Shown here piece after piece: positions 10,701 to 21,856 of a DNA stretch of 64,000 nucleotides. Under the pieces are notes generated by a model. That model did not search any database. It had not been told where the DNA came from and saw nothing but the letters and a program-made list of their open reading frames with translations. How positions within the stretch are numbered: the stretch's first letter is position 1; each line of letters starts with the position of its first letter. Made by a program: the position numbers and the translations under genes. The stretch comes from Flammula alnicola (taxonomy: Eukaryota > Basidiomycota > Agaricomycetes > Agaricales > Strophariaceae), in the NCBI GenBank assembly GCA_015499995.1, contig JADNRV010000037.1:124001-188000 (forward strand), written 5' to 3'.

Positions 10701-13078
10701 AGCAGTAGGTGGAAGATCGGTGAATGCGGCATTTTCATCGTCGTAGAGCAGTCTAAAGGATAAGAAATTCCTCAGTGAGAAGTAACCTTATAACATATTA
10801 AAGAGGCCAGCACTCACCCACAATGAAAGTCATTAGAGTCATGACTCCCATCGTCCACAATCTCCTCTTCCCCAGGCCGGAGAATCTTGAAGTTGCATTT
10901 TTTGAAAATGGCAGTAATGGGGTTGTTGTCGCATGTCCCTAGTAGATACAATGCTTTGGAGTGCGACGTCTCTTGTAGAATGGTCTTGCTACCGTGACTG
11001 AACCATATTCCGTGGAACATTTTGGTCTTGCCCCGTCGAGATGATTCTTCGTAAAAATATCTGATTTGACAAAACCTGCAAAAACATTAGAAACGACGAA
11101 GAAAGAAAGATTGGACGTCAACAAACCACCACCGGTTTCCATATTTATTGACGGTCTGCGAAGCCGTGGAGTTTTGTTTTGATGACTTCGCGTCGTCAGG
11201 CTCGGGTTCAACCATCACGATATCTCCACTCTAGATAGACAATCGGATGAGCTAAGTTTCTTCGGACCATGATATCACAATCACTCACAGAGTACGTTAC
11301 GCCGTCCACAATCGCGCTCTCGTATATGTCTTCGTCTTCGTCGTCGAGTTTTCTTCCCCAACTAATTTCTTGAGGGTCAGAATGGTGCCCTTTGTGACGA
11401 CGAACCCGGGCGTGCTCGCCATCATCATCACCATCATGCAACATTGATTCAGCGACCTCTAAGGAGCTCTCGAAAAGATTCTTCGCAAGCCGGTTGACAA
11501 TTGGGGTCAAAAAGGTCTTGTTCTCCTTCGGAAGCTTCTTTCCTTTGTCTGAATGCTTTGTCGGTTTGGAAGTTGGGACCTTCTTCAATTTGGACTTCAA
11601 TCGAGAAATATCGACGTCGAACTCGTAATGGGCTGCTCCCATGATCTCGCGCACGAGGGGAACACGCGATATTTGAATGCGGTTCGTCGTGCAAAGTTCA
11701 GGTAAGCTTGAGATAATGTATGTGGTCTATGTAATTATGAATTAATAAGGTTGTCAAAATGTTATAAGAGAAAAGCCCACTTACCACATCCTCAGACTGT
11801 ATATCTTCCTTTCGTAGCCCTCGGCCAAGGATAACTTCTGCCGTAGCAACAGAATCGTCGGCCTGATCCAAGGAAGGAAGATCATCCAAGAATTTAGTGT
11901 GTGTTATTCGAGGGTTATCCAATGCTGAAGTCACCAAGAGGTGAAGTAGGCGGTGCCGAATCCAAAATGGTGAGAAGAATGGCCTGTAGAGATTGGAGGG
12001 AGTACCCAAAATGTACCACGCAAACTTGGTACGAATATAGATTTTGCTGTAAGGTTGATAGTTAGCCTACACATTGAAGTAAAAATATTTCTACTGCTCA
12101 CGGGTCAATGCCATCTTTGCCTTCACATGGACTGTGGATATTGAACTCCAGAATCCGTGACAGGCTGACGCGATCCCTGCCGTTGTCGGACACGATACCT
12201 CCTTCATCGTCCTCATCTTCTATTTCGTCATCGACCACAGAGCTATCATCGTCCAGGTCCACCCAAGGCTTTACAAGGCCGGACGCACGATAGTCGTGAG
12301 GTGAATAATCTAACTGCAGTAGTTCGGCAACAGAAATTGCCTCCATTGAGTCGGCGTTATAAACGGTGAAGTCGTATAATATGCGAACAGCCAATTCCGT
12401 TTCGTCGTCTTCATCCGGAGTCGTCTCTCCCAAGACCAAGAGATCTTCATCTTCGTCGACGTTGTCATCCGCCAAATCATATTTATATGGTACTACTCAA
12501 TTCATTAAAAGTATGAAGGGATAATAGAAAGATAATACACATACTTGGCTCCGTGGATTCAGGCCGAAACGTACTCTCTGAATTGGAGAGGGCACCCAGA
12601 CTGGGCGAGCGGCGTTTTTCACGAGCCGAATCGGTCTCGGATGGAGTAGGTGAACGAGTTGTAGGGGGAACCGCTTCCGAGTCAGGCTAGATATCGTTTA
12701 GTATTTTGTTAATAACGAAGAATAAAAACGAGGAGTAAAGGAAGTTACATTAAATCTAAATTCCGATGCAGTTGGAGGCACTGGCGCTTCGAGCTTCACT
12801 GAAACTAACTGGAACAAGCGGCAGACATGATTATTAACGTTGAATGGCGAAGGTCTGAAGCAGGCGGAACACACATTATTTGAAAGAACGTCCTCGGAGT
12901 CGTTATCTCTCCTGATTCGCCTTTTCTTGTAAGGCGAGAGTGTGAGACTTCGGATGGTAGATGTGCTTGGAGTTTGGGACGTCGAAGGGCTTCGTTCTGG
13001 AGATCGCCGCTTTCTTGCCCATCGGGATTTGGGATGGTATGGAACGTCAACATATGGCACAAGACGAGAGTTACTCAT
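7774..13078 (-). CDS. DNMT1-type DNA (cytosine-5) methyltransferase
   Basis: Maintenance-type 5-methylcytosine methyltransferase acting on replicating chromatin. Start chosen at ATG 13078 (MSNSRLVPYVDVPYHPKSRW); stop TAG at 7774-7776. Order of parts: Ser/Arg-rich N-terminus; acidic region with an RFTS-like module (about 12480-11750, containing IRTKFAWYILGTPSNLYRPFF); first BAH domain (about 11330-10820); second BAH domain (about 10620-10250, VLHGITYHVDDFVYLHPSGD); then the catalytic domain. Catalytic motifs seen: motif I ELFCGAGGLGVGM (intron within), motif IV GPPCQSFS with the Cys nucleophile (about 9595-9635), motif VI ENVFGLLAHK, motif VIII QSRRRIIFWGAKRG, motif IX REAARCQGFPDSY, motif X QIGNAVAVPFALALG. 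More than ten introns. About 1.18 kb of it (9533-10715) is almost devoid of CpG, unlike the rest of the gene. Symbol left empty because fungal naming varies (DNMT1/DMT). Confidence 0.93.
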
Positions 13079-13237
13079 CGTCTTGTCCACTCCGAGACGT
13101 AGGGGGATGGTCGTTTGCGAGTTATCTAGAGAGTTAGGTAACCGATCTATCAATAGGTCAGGGTAGGACGCGACTTGGTTGAATTGAACAAAGAATGATT
13201 TCAAACACCGCCACAACAATCTTTCTCACTCTCCAAT
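13079..13237. promoter_or_regulatory. Divergent promoter of the DNMT1-type gene and MCM7
   Basis: The 159 bp between two divergent start codons must serve both genes. It contains one MCB-like core, ACGCGA, at 13168-13173, the kind of site bound by MBF/SBF G1/S regulators in fungi. A shared S-phase control is inferred, not shown. Confidence 0.5.
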
Positions 13238-15996
13238 ATGTCCCTCCCGGTCGCGAACATTAACATCAAGTACGAGGACGAAAAAGGTCATTAGATTTAC
13301 TCCTCTTGTGATAGCTACCTTATCACATCTCTTGCAGATAGAATCAGAGACTTCTTGTCGAAATTTAAAGGGGGCCAAGAAAAGGATCTCGTGCAGGACT
13401 TCTCCAACATTGGCATCGACGATGAAGACGATGTCACACGCAGTGAACCATCAACTCTCAAGTACATGCAACAGCTGGTACGCGTCATACTCGAATTTGA
13501 CGCGTCGAGGACGCGACTAACGATCAAATTAGCAACGGATAGCCAACCGTGACCAACAGATGCTTGTCATCGACTTGGAGGACATTCTTACAGTAAGTCC
13601 CTCTCATTGACGAATCCGAATGAAGCTGACTCTTCTTTACAGCACGAAACCACTATTTCTGAACTTGTATCTCGCATACGGAACAATACTCGTCGATATG
13701 TTAGCCTCTTCAGTGAGGTTGTCGACAAGCTCATGCCCCAGCCTACGAAGGATATCAGCGATCAAGACGAGGTTATAGACGTTATTCTGCATCAGAGGCG
13801 TGAACGTAACGAGCAGATGGAGGGCAACCAGGACGGGTTTCCTGAACACTTGCTTCGACGATAGTGCGTATTTAACGCGTCCTTGCTTTAATATTCCTTA
13901 CGCGTCGAACAGCAATCTCTACTTCAAGCCGTTGTCAAGCGACATCCCAATAGCAGTGCGAGAGGTGAAAGGCGCCTTTCTGGGTCGACTAATTACGGTT
14001 CGCGGGATTGTGACGCGCGTGTCCGAGGTCAAACCGCTTTTACAAGTTAATGCATATACATGCGATGTCTGCGGCTCGGAGACCTTTCAGGACATCTCAA
14101 ACAAGACCTTTTCGCCACTCTTTAACTGCGAGAATGAAAACGAGTGCAAAAAGAACGGTATCAGTGGTTCATTGCACATGCAAACGAGAGCTTGCCGCTT
14201 CAGTCCCTTCCAAGAAGTGAAAATACAGGAGATGGTGAGTGACTACCGCAAAGCTATTGTATATCTCTCACAAAACTTTCTACCAGCCCGACCAAGTACC
14301 TGTTGGACATATCCCGCGCTCTATGACTGTGCATGTCAACGGCAACCTAACTCGTCTTATGAACCCAGGAGACATCGTTCACCTCGGAGGCATATTCCTC
14401 CCTATCCCTTACACTGGGTTCCAAGCAATCCGTGCCGGCCTCCTTACCGATACCTATCTTGAGGTCCATCACGTTTATCAGCTCAAGAAACAATACAACG
14501 AGATGGAAGTCACCCCCGAAATCCAGCGCAAAATTACGGAACTGCAGCGGGATCCAGCATTGTATGAAAAACTGGCGCACAGTATCGCCCCCGAAATTTA
14601 TGGGCATGACGATGTCAAGAGAGCTCTCTTGTTGCTCCTTGTCGGAGGAGCGACCAAAGTTACAGGCGATGGGATGAAGATTCGAGGCGACATCAATATC
14701 TGCTTGATGGGCGATCCTGGTGTCGCCAAATCTCAGTTGTTGAAGTATATCTCCAAGATTGCCCCTCGAGGTGTTTACACTACAGGCAAGGGTTCTTCTG
14801 GCGTTGGTCTGACTGCCGCGGTAATGCGCGATCCCGTGACAGACGAGATGGTTTTAGGTCAGTCCGTTGCTTAGCGTTCAATACTCGTTCTTATTTTGTC
14901 ATGCAGAGGGTGGTGCACTTGTGCTCGCAGACAATGGCATTTGCTGCATCGACGAGTTTGACAAAATGGAGGAATCAGATAGGACCGCTATTCATGAAGT
15001 TATGGAACAGCAAACCATCTCGATTAACAAAGCCGGCATATCGACCACGCTTAATGCAAGGACTTCAATTCTCGCCGCAGCGAATCCTTTATACGGCCGG
15101 TATAACCCAAAGGTCTCGCCCGTGGAGAACATCAATCTTCCTGCCGCCCTTCTGTCAAGATTTGACTTGCTGTTCTTGATTTTGGACAAGCCTTCCAGAG
15201 ACGAAGATCAACGTCTCGCTGAGCACGTCACATATGTGCACATGCACAACAGGCATCCGGCCTTGGATTACGAGGTTATCGAACCTTCAATCATGAGGTA
15301 CAAGACACTTTTATGTTCCATTGCATCTTCTAACATTCGCTTGTCTGGAAGGCATTACATTGCTCTCGCCCGCCAAAAGCGACCCACAGTTCCTCAGGAG
15401 GTATCCAGCTATGTTGTCGACTCATACGTCCGTCTTCGGAAGACGTCGAAAGACGAAGATGAGCAGAACAAATCACACACCTATACATCCCCCGTACACT
15501 TCTCGGCATCTTACGTCTCGCACAAGCCCTCGCCCGTCTACGATGGGCTAATCTCGTCGAGCACTCTGACGTGGACGAAGCCCTGCGCCTCATGGATTGC
15601 AGCAAGGAAAGTTTGCGAGATGAGGAGGACCGCGAGCCCGAGGTCGACAAGTCCGCGATCAGTAAACTCTTCCGATTGATCAAGGACATGGCAGGGTCTA
15701 GAGAAGACAAGAACAAACGACCCAAGCATCACAAGAGACTCGGTAAAGGACCTGGAGGGGAGCGAGATATGGACGTGGACTCAGATGAAGAAGATGGCAG
15801 CGTCTTATCCATGATGGATATTCGTGCACGTGCTCTAAGCGCCGGCTACACAGAAGCACAGATCATGGAGACAATTTCAACGGTGAGAGCCATTATTCCA
15901 CCTTTGTGCGTCATATTCCTAACACGTTTTTATTAGTATGAGGACCTCGAAATTTTGGTTCGGATTGCCGGTGGATCAAAAGTCCAATTCATCTAA
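13238..15996 (+). CDS. MCM7: DNA replication licensing factor MCM7
   Basis: Subunit of the hexameric MCM2-7 replicative helicase. Start ATG 13238 ([15 protein letters not shown]). N-terminal domain: [16 protein letters not shown] and the oligonucleotide-binding region [20 protein letters not shown], with a zinc-binding set of cysteines (CDVCG at about 14062, then two further Cys near 14128-14150). AAA+ core: Walker [14 protein letters not shown] (about 14710), Walker [10 protein letters not shown] (about 14945), sensor AAANP, and arginine finger SRFDLLF (about 15155). The MCM7-typical pairing [10 protein letters not shown] separates it from other MCMs. Several introns, including a long coding exon from 14900. 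The C-terminus is acidic, then ends ...[13 protein letters not shown] 15994-15996. Divergent from the methyltransferase gene. Confidence 0.96.
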
Positions 15997-16293
15997 CATC
16001 TTGTTTCATGTTCTATATAACATTTGTATACCATTAACTTATCGCGAGAGTTGGCTGAGGTTCAAGTGCGACGATGTCGACTCCTCATTGTATTTTAGAT
16101 GCTAATTTTACTTGATTTCCCTTTTGAAAATGTTGTCGTGTTTTCTCGGGTACTATATGTGTAGGTACAAACATGAAAGGAGTGTGTATCCTCTAAACGT
16201 CCTTGAGAATCCTTGACCCAGTAGGCGTCTATAATTATATGGTACAGATATTAAGCAAGTCCAAGAGATCATTCCCGCGAAGCATGCTCCCAA
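15997..16293. other. Convergent intergenic region, MCM7 / KEX2
   Basis: About 300 bp of 3' flank for both genes. No gene or RNA recognised. The left part is AT-rich and fits poly(A) signals. Confidence 0.5.
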
Positions 16294-19140
16294 CTACCAT
16301 CCCGCTTTCTGTGGGACTTGATGTGCCATGTTCAGGACTCGGTACCTCCAGTGCTTTTGACTGGGTTTCGCGTCATGGTGGTCATCATCTGGTTCATCGC
16401 GGTATTTTGGCGTCAAACCCGCCGCGGTTGATGGGTCGTCATCGTCTAGGAATCCAGAATGGAACCCTATTCCGCCAGTAGACCGTGCAAGAGGCTGCCT
16501 TAGCGCCGTGGTTTCGTCGTCGTCATCATCCTCATCGGAAACCTCCCGAAGGCATCATACAGCTCTCTTGTAGTTCGCGGTCCAGACATCGACGTGCCCA
16601 AGGCTGTCATCGAAACGTCGTTGTCGTTATTCAATGATGTATACTTGCTAGCATTAGCGGCGCGACGTCTCCAGAAGAAGACACCAACAGCGAGGCCAAA
16701 TATCGAGACGGCCCCAAGAGCGACGAAGAACCATTTTTGACCGGTCACGAGTGACGACATGTCCGAAAACCAACCGAGATCAGGGGAGCCAGAGATCGTT
16801 GCAGGATCTGTCGATGTCGCCGAGGGCTGGACGATGTCGTCTACTGCCGAGGAGAATGCGGGCTTCGAGTTCTCGCCAGTCGCTACCCCATGATCGCCCG
16901 GCAGATTAGCAGTTGGCTTCGGGTGCTGCCTCGTGGTCGTCGTCGTTGTAGGCGGAAGAACAATAATGGGTCTCGGCGGTGCTTCAACCGGAGGGAGGAC
17001 ATCATCAACGAGAGGTACCTCCCATTTCATTGCCTGCGACGGGTCGATAGTTGACCCCCAGAGGATCATGTTCCAGCCAAGGAAAGTACCGTTGCTGTTG
17101 GCTTTGTTCTGGTCTTTAACCTTGAGAGTCCAGTCTCCGACTGGGTTTTCACCCCTGTAAAAACATAAGTAAATAGCATGAAGGCAGACAAAAAAGCAGA
17201 CTAACCAGTGCTTAACCGACATGAACATCCAACCCGGATAACCGCTTCCATCCCTGTCTCCTGGACGCGCGCCACCAAGGACACTCCTGATACCATTCGG
17301 ACTAACAATCTCGACTTCGACTTCGCCTCGAGTTGTATGCTCAATCCAAACTCTCACGTTGATATGCTCCAGAGATTCGAAATTATTTTGCTGCAACATC
17401 TTCTTTGTGATCGTCATCGTGCTCTCGAGGCCGCCGGAGCGAATGAACTCGCCCCCGGAATATTTTTTGTCGGATCCGAAAGTGCCGTTGTTTAATTGGA
17501 TGGCCTTCGTTTGTAACCACGCTTGAGGCTTGACAAGCTTCCATGACTGGGCTGCTTTGACGTAACTGTACCCGTCCAGCACACCAAAACCGTACTTGTA
17601 GCTGTATTTCCGGCCATTGGCTGTTGGTTCCCAATCAGGATCATCTTCATTAATCATGCCCGCAGTTTCGACACAGAGGTGCTGGATATCTCGCCATGTA
17701 AGTTCCGGTCTAAAGGTTAGGTGGAGCATTAGTCAAAAATGTCTACAAGAATGCGGCATTAATAGCCTCACCGAGCCTCGAGTGCAAGTGCGAAAACTCC
17801 CACAGCATTAGGCGCTGCGGCAGATGTCCCACCGTGGGTATTTGCACAAGCACTTTTACCCTTGTCTGTGGTAACCTAGACATATATTTAGCTTCAGACT
17901 AAGAAAAGCTTGGGCGTTGACTTACAATGTGGTGACCGCTTCCTGAACTATATGCGACAATCATGTTGGCAGCACATGGCTCTGAGTAGTAGGGGTGGAG
18001 CCCTTTATAGTCGACCGCGGAAACTGTTACCGAATAAATGCTATTGGTGTAGCCGTCGAAATTGCATTGGTCGCCTTGCGCAGCACCATTTCCGCTAGCG
18101 AAGACGAAGATAGAGCCTTTTCCACCACGTCCGTTGTTGATGCCATTGACAACTGCTTTCTGGATCAGGTAGTTGGGGCCTTCCATTGATTGACCGTTAT
18201 CGGGCGGACCCCAGCTGCAGCTGTAAATGGACACGTTCTGGAATCCATAGTTGAGTGCGGCGGCTTCGTCGACGTCTGTTATAGGGCCGGAGAGGATTCG
18301 GACACCAGCGACTTTCGATTCGTACGCAATTCCTATGCCACAGACGTTGTTTTTCTCAGCTGCAATTTGGCCAGCACATCGAGTCCCATGGTGATCATCA
18401 AAGTTCTTCGGTGTAGGCAATTTCTCATGGTCATTGAAGTCGTACGAGTCATCAGCGTCCTATGGTCAAGATTAATAAATGTTCTTTGAGCACAAACGTA
18501 AAAAGCGCACGAAATTGGTCGATAAATCTTCACTTTCATAATCCAAGCCGTCGTCAACCAGCGACGAGATGATGCCTTTTCCTGTAAGACCCATATCCCA
18601 TACCCCTGTCACATTCATCATATGCCTCGGGAATTCGTCGTTCACTAAATGCCATTGCTGCGGGAATAGAGGATCTTGAATACCGAGACGTGCAGCAACG
18701 CCGCGTGAAGATGTAGCGGAGGGTGGTGAAATAGGTGGCGGGGCACGCTTGACACGTCGACGGAGGGTTTGTAGTGAAAGATAATCCACCGACGAGACTA
18801 TTCTGCGAGCGAGATGAGCCTCCTCTGAGCGTATATTTAAGGGTCCATTGGCTCGTGTTTTCAGAGCTTCGAACGCAGAGAGAACGGGGTCAGAAATGTC
18901 CCTTGCCGCGACATTTCCGTTAGATTTCGGCTGCCTGACTATCCAATGGTCCTGGAGTTCTCCGGCTTGCTCTACCAGTTCGACACCCAATACTTGGACC
19001 ACTTCGGCCAGCGGTGCCCCTGACAGGATGGTTGGGGTGTGGTGCAAGACATAGTAATTGTGGGTATCATATGAGCGTTTTGTGGGTATCGCAGAGGTTG
19101 CTAGTTGTAGAGAGAGCACGAACACCCATAAAATAAGCAT
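16294..19140 (-). CDS. KEX2: Kexin-type proprotein convertase KEX2 (frame break in tail)
   Basis: Late-Golgi serine endoprotease cleaving secretory precursors after dibasic sites. Start ATG 19140 gives a signal peptide, MLILWVFVLSLQLATSA. A prodomain follows, then the mature N-terminus (DPLFPQQWHLVNDEFP). Catalytic triad: Asp in LVDDGLDYESEDL (about 18560), His in HHGTRCAGQIAAEKN (about 18390), Ser in GGTSAAAPNAVGVFA (about 17830); oxyanion Asn in FVFASGNGAAQGD (about 18085). The P/Homo-B domain covers about 17600-17040; a Ser/Thr/Pro-rich linker leads to one membrane segment, WFFVALGAVSIFGLAVGVFFW (about 16735-16670). In the cytosolic tail the frame breaks at the CCC/GGG run 16545-16547. The direct frame stops at 16500, while the +1 frame continues with EVSDEDDDDDE and GIGFHSGFLDDDDPS to a stop at 16294. 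The second looks like the genuine tail. Confidence 0.93.
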
Positions 19141-19856
19141 GGCTGCCAAGGGTGACGAGCTGAAGGAGAGCGTTTAAAATTTGAATACAAATATTGAATG
19201 CCAAGTCATGTCAGACGTCTGCCAAATTGGGATGAGCCCCGTGCGGCTACCACTTATTTAAAAATAGCATACCATCTCTCGCGGCTCTTCGCGCGACTCG
19301 AAATCTGAATGAAAACCATGTCTCTTAAGTGCAAAATGTGTTCACATCTTATCATCGAAGAAATTAATTCTGGGAATAATCCCATCGTCTCTCTTTACCG
19401 GAAAATACCACCGCTATTACAGAATCTCCATCAATTATTACACGATCGCGGCGTTGTATTATGCGTCTTGGGTTCAATTGAAGGTCCGAGTCACTGTCAG
19501 TCGTAGTGAGAGGAAGATAAAGGTGAATCATCGACGGATGATACAGTCAATATTCTATTTTTTCCCTGAAAGTGACGCACAATTTTCTGAGACTCCAGAT
19601 GCGTGCTGGCCGACCACTTGAATAAGATCACTCGAACGTCACCGACTCGACGATATAATAACGGGACTAGAATTTCAAAGGATAGGAGGAAATTTAGCTC
19701 CAGACCCCAACTAGTGCTGTAAGGTCGCGGAAGCAAAATTCATCGATATACCAGGTTGAAAGTGACGCAACACCAGGGACCCGCAATGAAACTGGAACTC
19801 TATAAAATCTCGCGAAGACGTCGCATACCCTTCCTCCGTCAACCATATATTTCCTG
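19141..19856. promoter_or_regulatory. Divergent KEX2 / HSP20 intergenic region
   Basis: 716 bp without a convincing gene. On the HSP20 side a TATA-like TATAAAA lies at 19801-19807, 50 bp before the ATG. A 13-bp sequence, TGAAAGTGACGCA, occurs exactly twice in the same orientation, at 19567-19579 and 19757-19769. It contains the TGACG core of CRE/bZIP sites. No clear heat-shock element (alternating GAA/TTC triplets) was found by eye. Confidence 0.55.
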
Positions 19857-20461
19857 ATGTCAGATCTCGTTTCATACAATTACAACCCTTTCTACTACGG
19901 GTTCGAAGACCTCATCGACAATATTCTCAGTAGTCGTGTAGCTCCCAATGCCGAGAGTACAGCCATACAGCGCCCCTCGGGAGGCCGAGCCAAGGCTATC
20001 GAAGGAGCAGTTGGCAGACTCAAACCAAAGTACGCATATTACTTGGACCATCTACGCCGTATTTATCTGTCCTGCCAGAATGGACCTGCACGAGGACGCT
20101 GAAAAGAACCTCGTAACCGCCACCTTCGAGCTCCCTGGACTCAAGAAGGAAGATGTGGACATTGACGTGAACAACCACCGCTTGTCCATCTCTGGTGAAA
20201 GTAAGCGTTCCTCAGAGTACGAAGAAGGAGGTTATGCTGTCAGGGAACGCGACTGCGGCAAGTTCTCGAGAGTTCTTCAACTCCCTCACGGCGTCAAGGT
20301 ATATTTCATTTCGTTTTGCTACAATCCGGCTTAATCTGATGAGCATATTTTCACTCTAACAGGAAAACCAGATCAAAGCCCATTTGGATAACGGCATCTT
20401 GACTGTTACGTTCCCAAAGGCATCAGCAGAAAAGGCGCCCAAAAAGATCACGATCAACTAA
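19857..20461 (+). CDS. Small heat-shock protein, HSP20/alpha-crystallin family
   Basis: ATP-independent holdase chaperone that binds unfolding proteins in large oligomers. Three exons, 19857-20029, 20079-20298 and 20363-20461, with clean GT-AG introns of 49 and 64 nt. The N-terminus (MSDLVSYNYNPFYYGFEDLI) is aromatic-rich, as usual for the oligomer-forming arm. The alpha-crystallin domain runs from LVTATFELPGLKKEDVDIDV through the FSRVLQLPHGVK stretch to the family motif AHLDNGILTVTFPK, and the protein ends KKITIN. Total about 163 residues, normal for class I-like fungal HSP16-20. The upstream repeat pair and TATA box fit an inducible gene. Confidence 0.95.
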
Positions 20462-20977
20462 ACGATCAAGGTTCATCTATACTTAGGCGCTTACTGCACA
20501 CACATCTTTGACTGTCCAACTACTCCTTGCCTTGATGCATCTAACAAAATATACTTAACTGTATTTGTACGCCTTATTTATTTTTTCGAAGTTGTAGTCC
20601 TAAGCAAATCCTGAGCAATATGAATTCATAGAGCAAATGCCTGACCTCATGTTCGCACCTTTCTGACAGTGATTAATTTTTTCGGAACCAACAGCGCGTT
20701 TCCTCTCTGAGATTGTAATAACGAACAAAGAGCTTGGTTCAAATCTTAGCAATTGCAGACGTGATTTATATCGGAGATATACCGGGCCGGCACCCGGCTT
20801 GGATGTACTGTGGCGCACCTTCGATAATCTTGCTACAGCCAATATTTACCCCTCCTCGGTATCGCGATCGACTTGAAAATCGACAACGGCTATTTAAGTT
20901 TGCAGTTGCGACCTTCAAGCGTATATAACTGTTGTATCACGATCAGGCGCCGGCTCAGGAACATTCCCATTTTACCA
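20462..20977. other. Intergenic region downstream of HSP20
   Basis: About 500 bp holding the HSP20 3' UTR and the 5' flank of the next gene. AT-rich near 20560-20600. No gene or RNA recognised. Confidence 0.5.
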
Positions 20978-21089
20978 TGACAAGCAAGTACCTTGACTTC
21001 CTTTCGAACATTATGACGTTACTCAGACGCCGTCTGCACTGCCTTTACCCTAATTCATGCAGATTCTCCCGTTATCGAACCTTTCATTC

Positions 21090-21856
21090 CTCCAAGTCCG
21101 TCTACCTTTCTCCCGAAAAGAGACGATGAACCGCCACGTCTTCCATCCCCCGACATGCCATTTACGCGCTCACGTCGCGACCCAAGTGTGTTCATATTTC
21201 GGCCAAATCGCCCGAGATGGCAAGCACCTCCTGCTGCTTGGTGGCCGAACCAGTTCTGGTTCGGACAGGCAACGCAGCTCTATCAAACCCCTCCTCCTCC
21301 CCCGCTGCTCCTTCATTACCAGCTACTTTATAATCCAAACGATCCTTTCGCCGGACCTGAAATCCTCTGGGATCTTGTTCACCCTCCGGGATATGCGCGT
21401 GTGCGCGATCGGTCCTTTTTCAAGCGATGGAAGAAACCTGAGCTCAGCAGCGATGCGCTCCACCCCAGTGTAGAAAAATTATGGATCCTATCCGATCACC
21501 CTGTGCTGGCGTACTGGATGGGACGCTGGGGGCCGATCGTCGTGCGATCCGAAAAGATAACCATCGAAGATGTTCTGCAGGGGATTTACACGTACCTGCG
21601 CACGCCTCTCACGCGCGAAGATCTTCGGGAGGTCAATAGCATTCCGGGTAACCGGAAGAACCTGCGCTATGCACGCGATCAGCGCGCTAAAGATTCCCAT
21701 GAAATTGAAGCTGTTGTGATTGCACATGGATACAGGCGCGTCGACATTGTTGGCGGCCACCGGGGATTTCAAGGCATGCGTGTCGCGGTTCTGCCAGATC
21801 AAACTTGGAGACTTTACTTTGGCTTGCGCCCGGGGCCTATACCGCGCATTCCGTGA
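21090..21856 (+). CDS. Conserved agaricomycete protein, DUF6699-like
   Basis: Long open exon ending at 21856, with an in-frame Met at 21155 (MPFTRSRRDPSVFIFRP). It resembles the DUF6699 proteins that are abundant and expanded in mushroom genomes; function is unknown. Seen: proline-rich N-terminal part (QTPPPPPLLLHYQ), then a compact C-terminal domain with WDLVHPPGYARV, PVEKLWILSDHPVLAYWMGRWG-type sequence, IEDVLQGIYTYLRTPLTREDL and YRRVDIVGGHRGFQGMRV. The same frame is open upstream of 21155 (PFIPPSPSTFLPKRDDEPPR), so coding probably begins in an upstream exon. A candidate start is ATG 20978 spliced to about 21090, but I could not settle this junction. Confidence 0.7.

Noticed and set aside
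16497..16560. Explaining the KEX2 tail frame change by an intron
   Set aside because: The two frames overlap with no room for a GT-AG intron of fungal size, and the sequence on both sides looks coding up to the G run.
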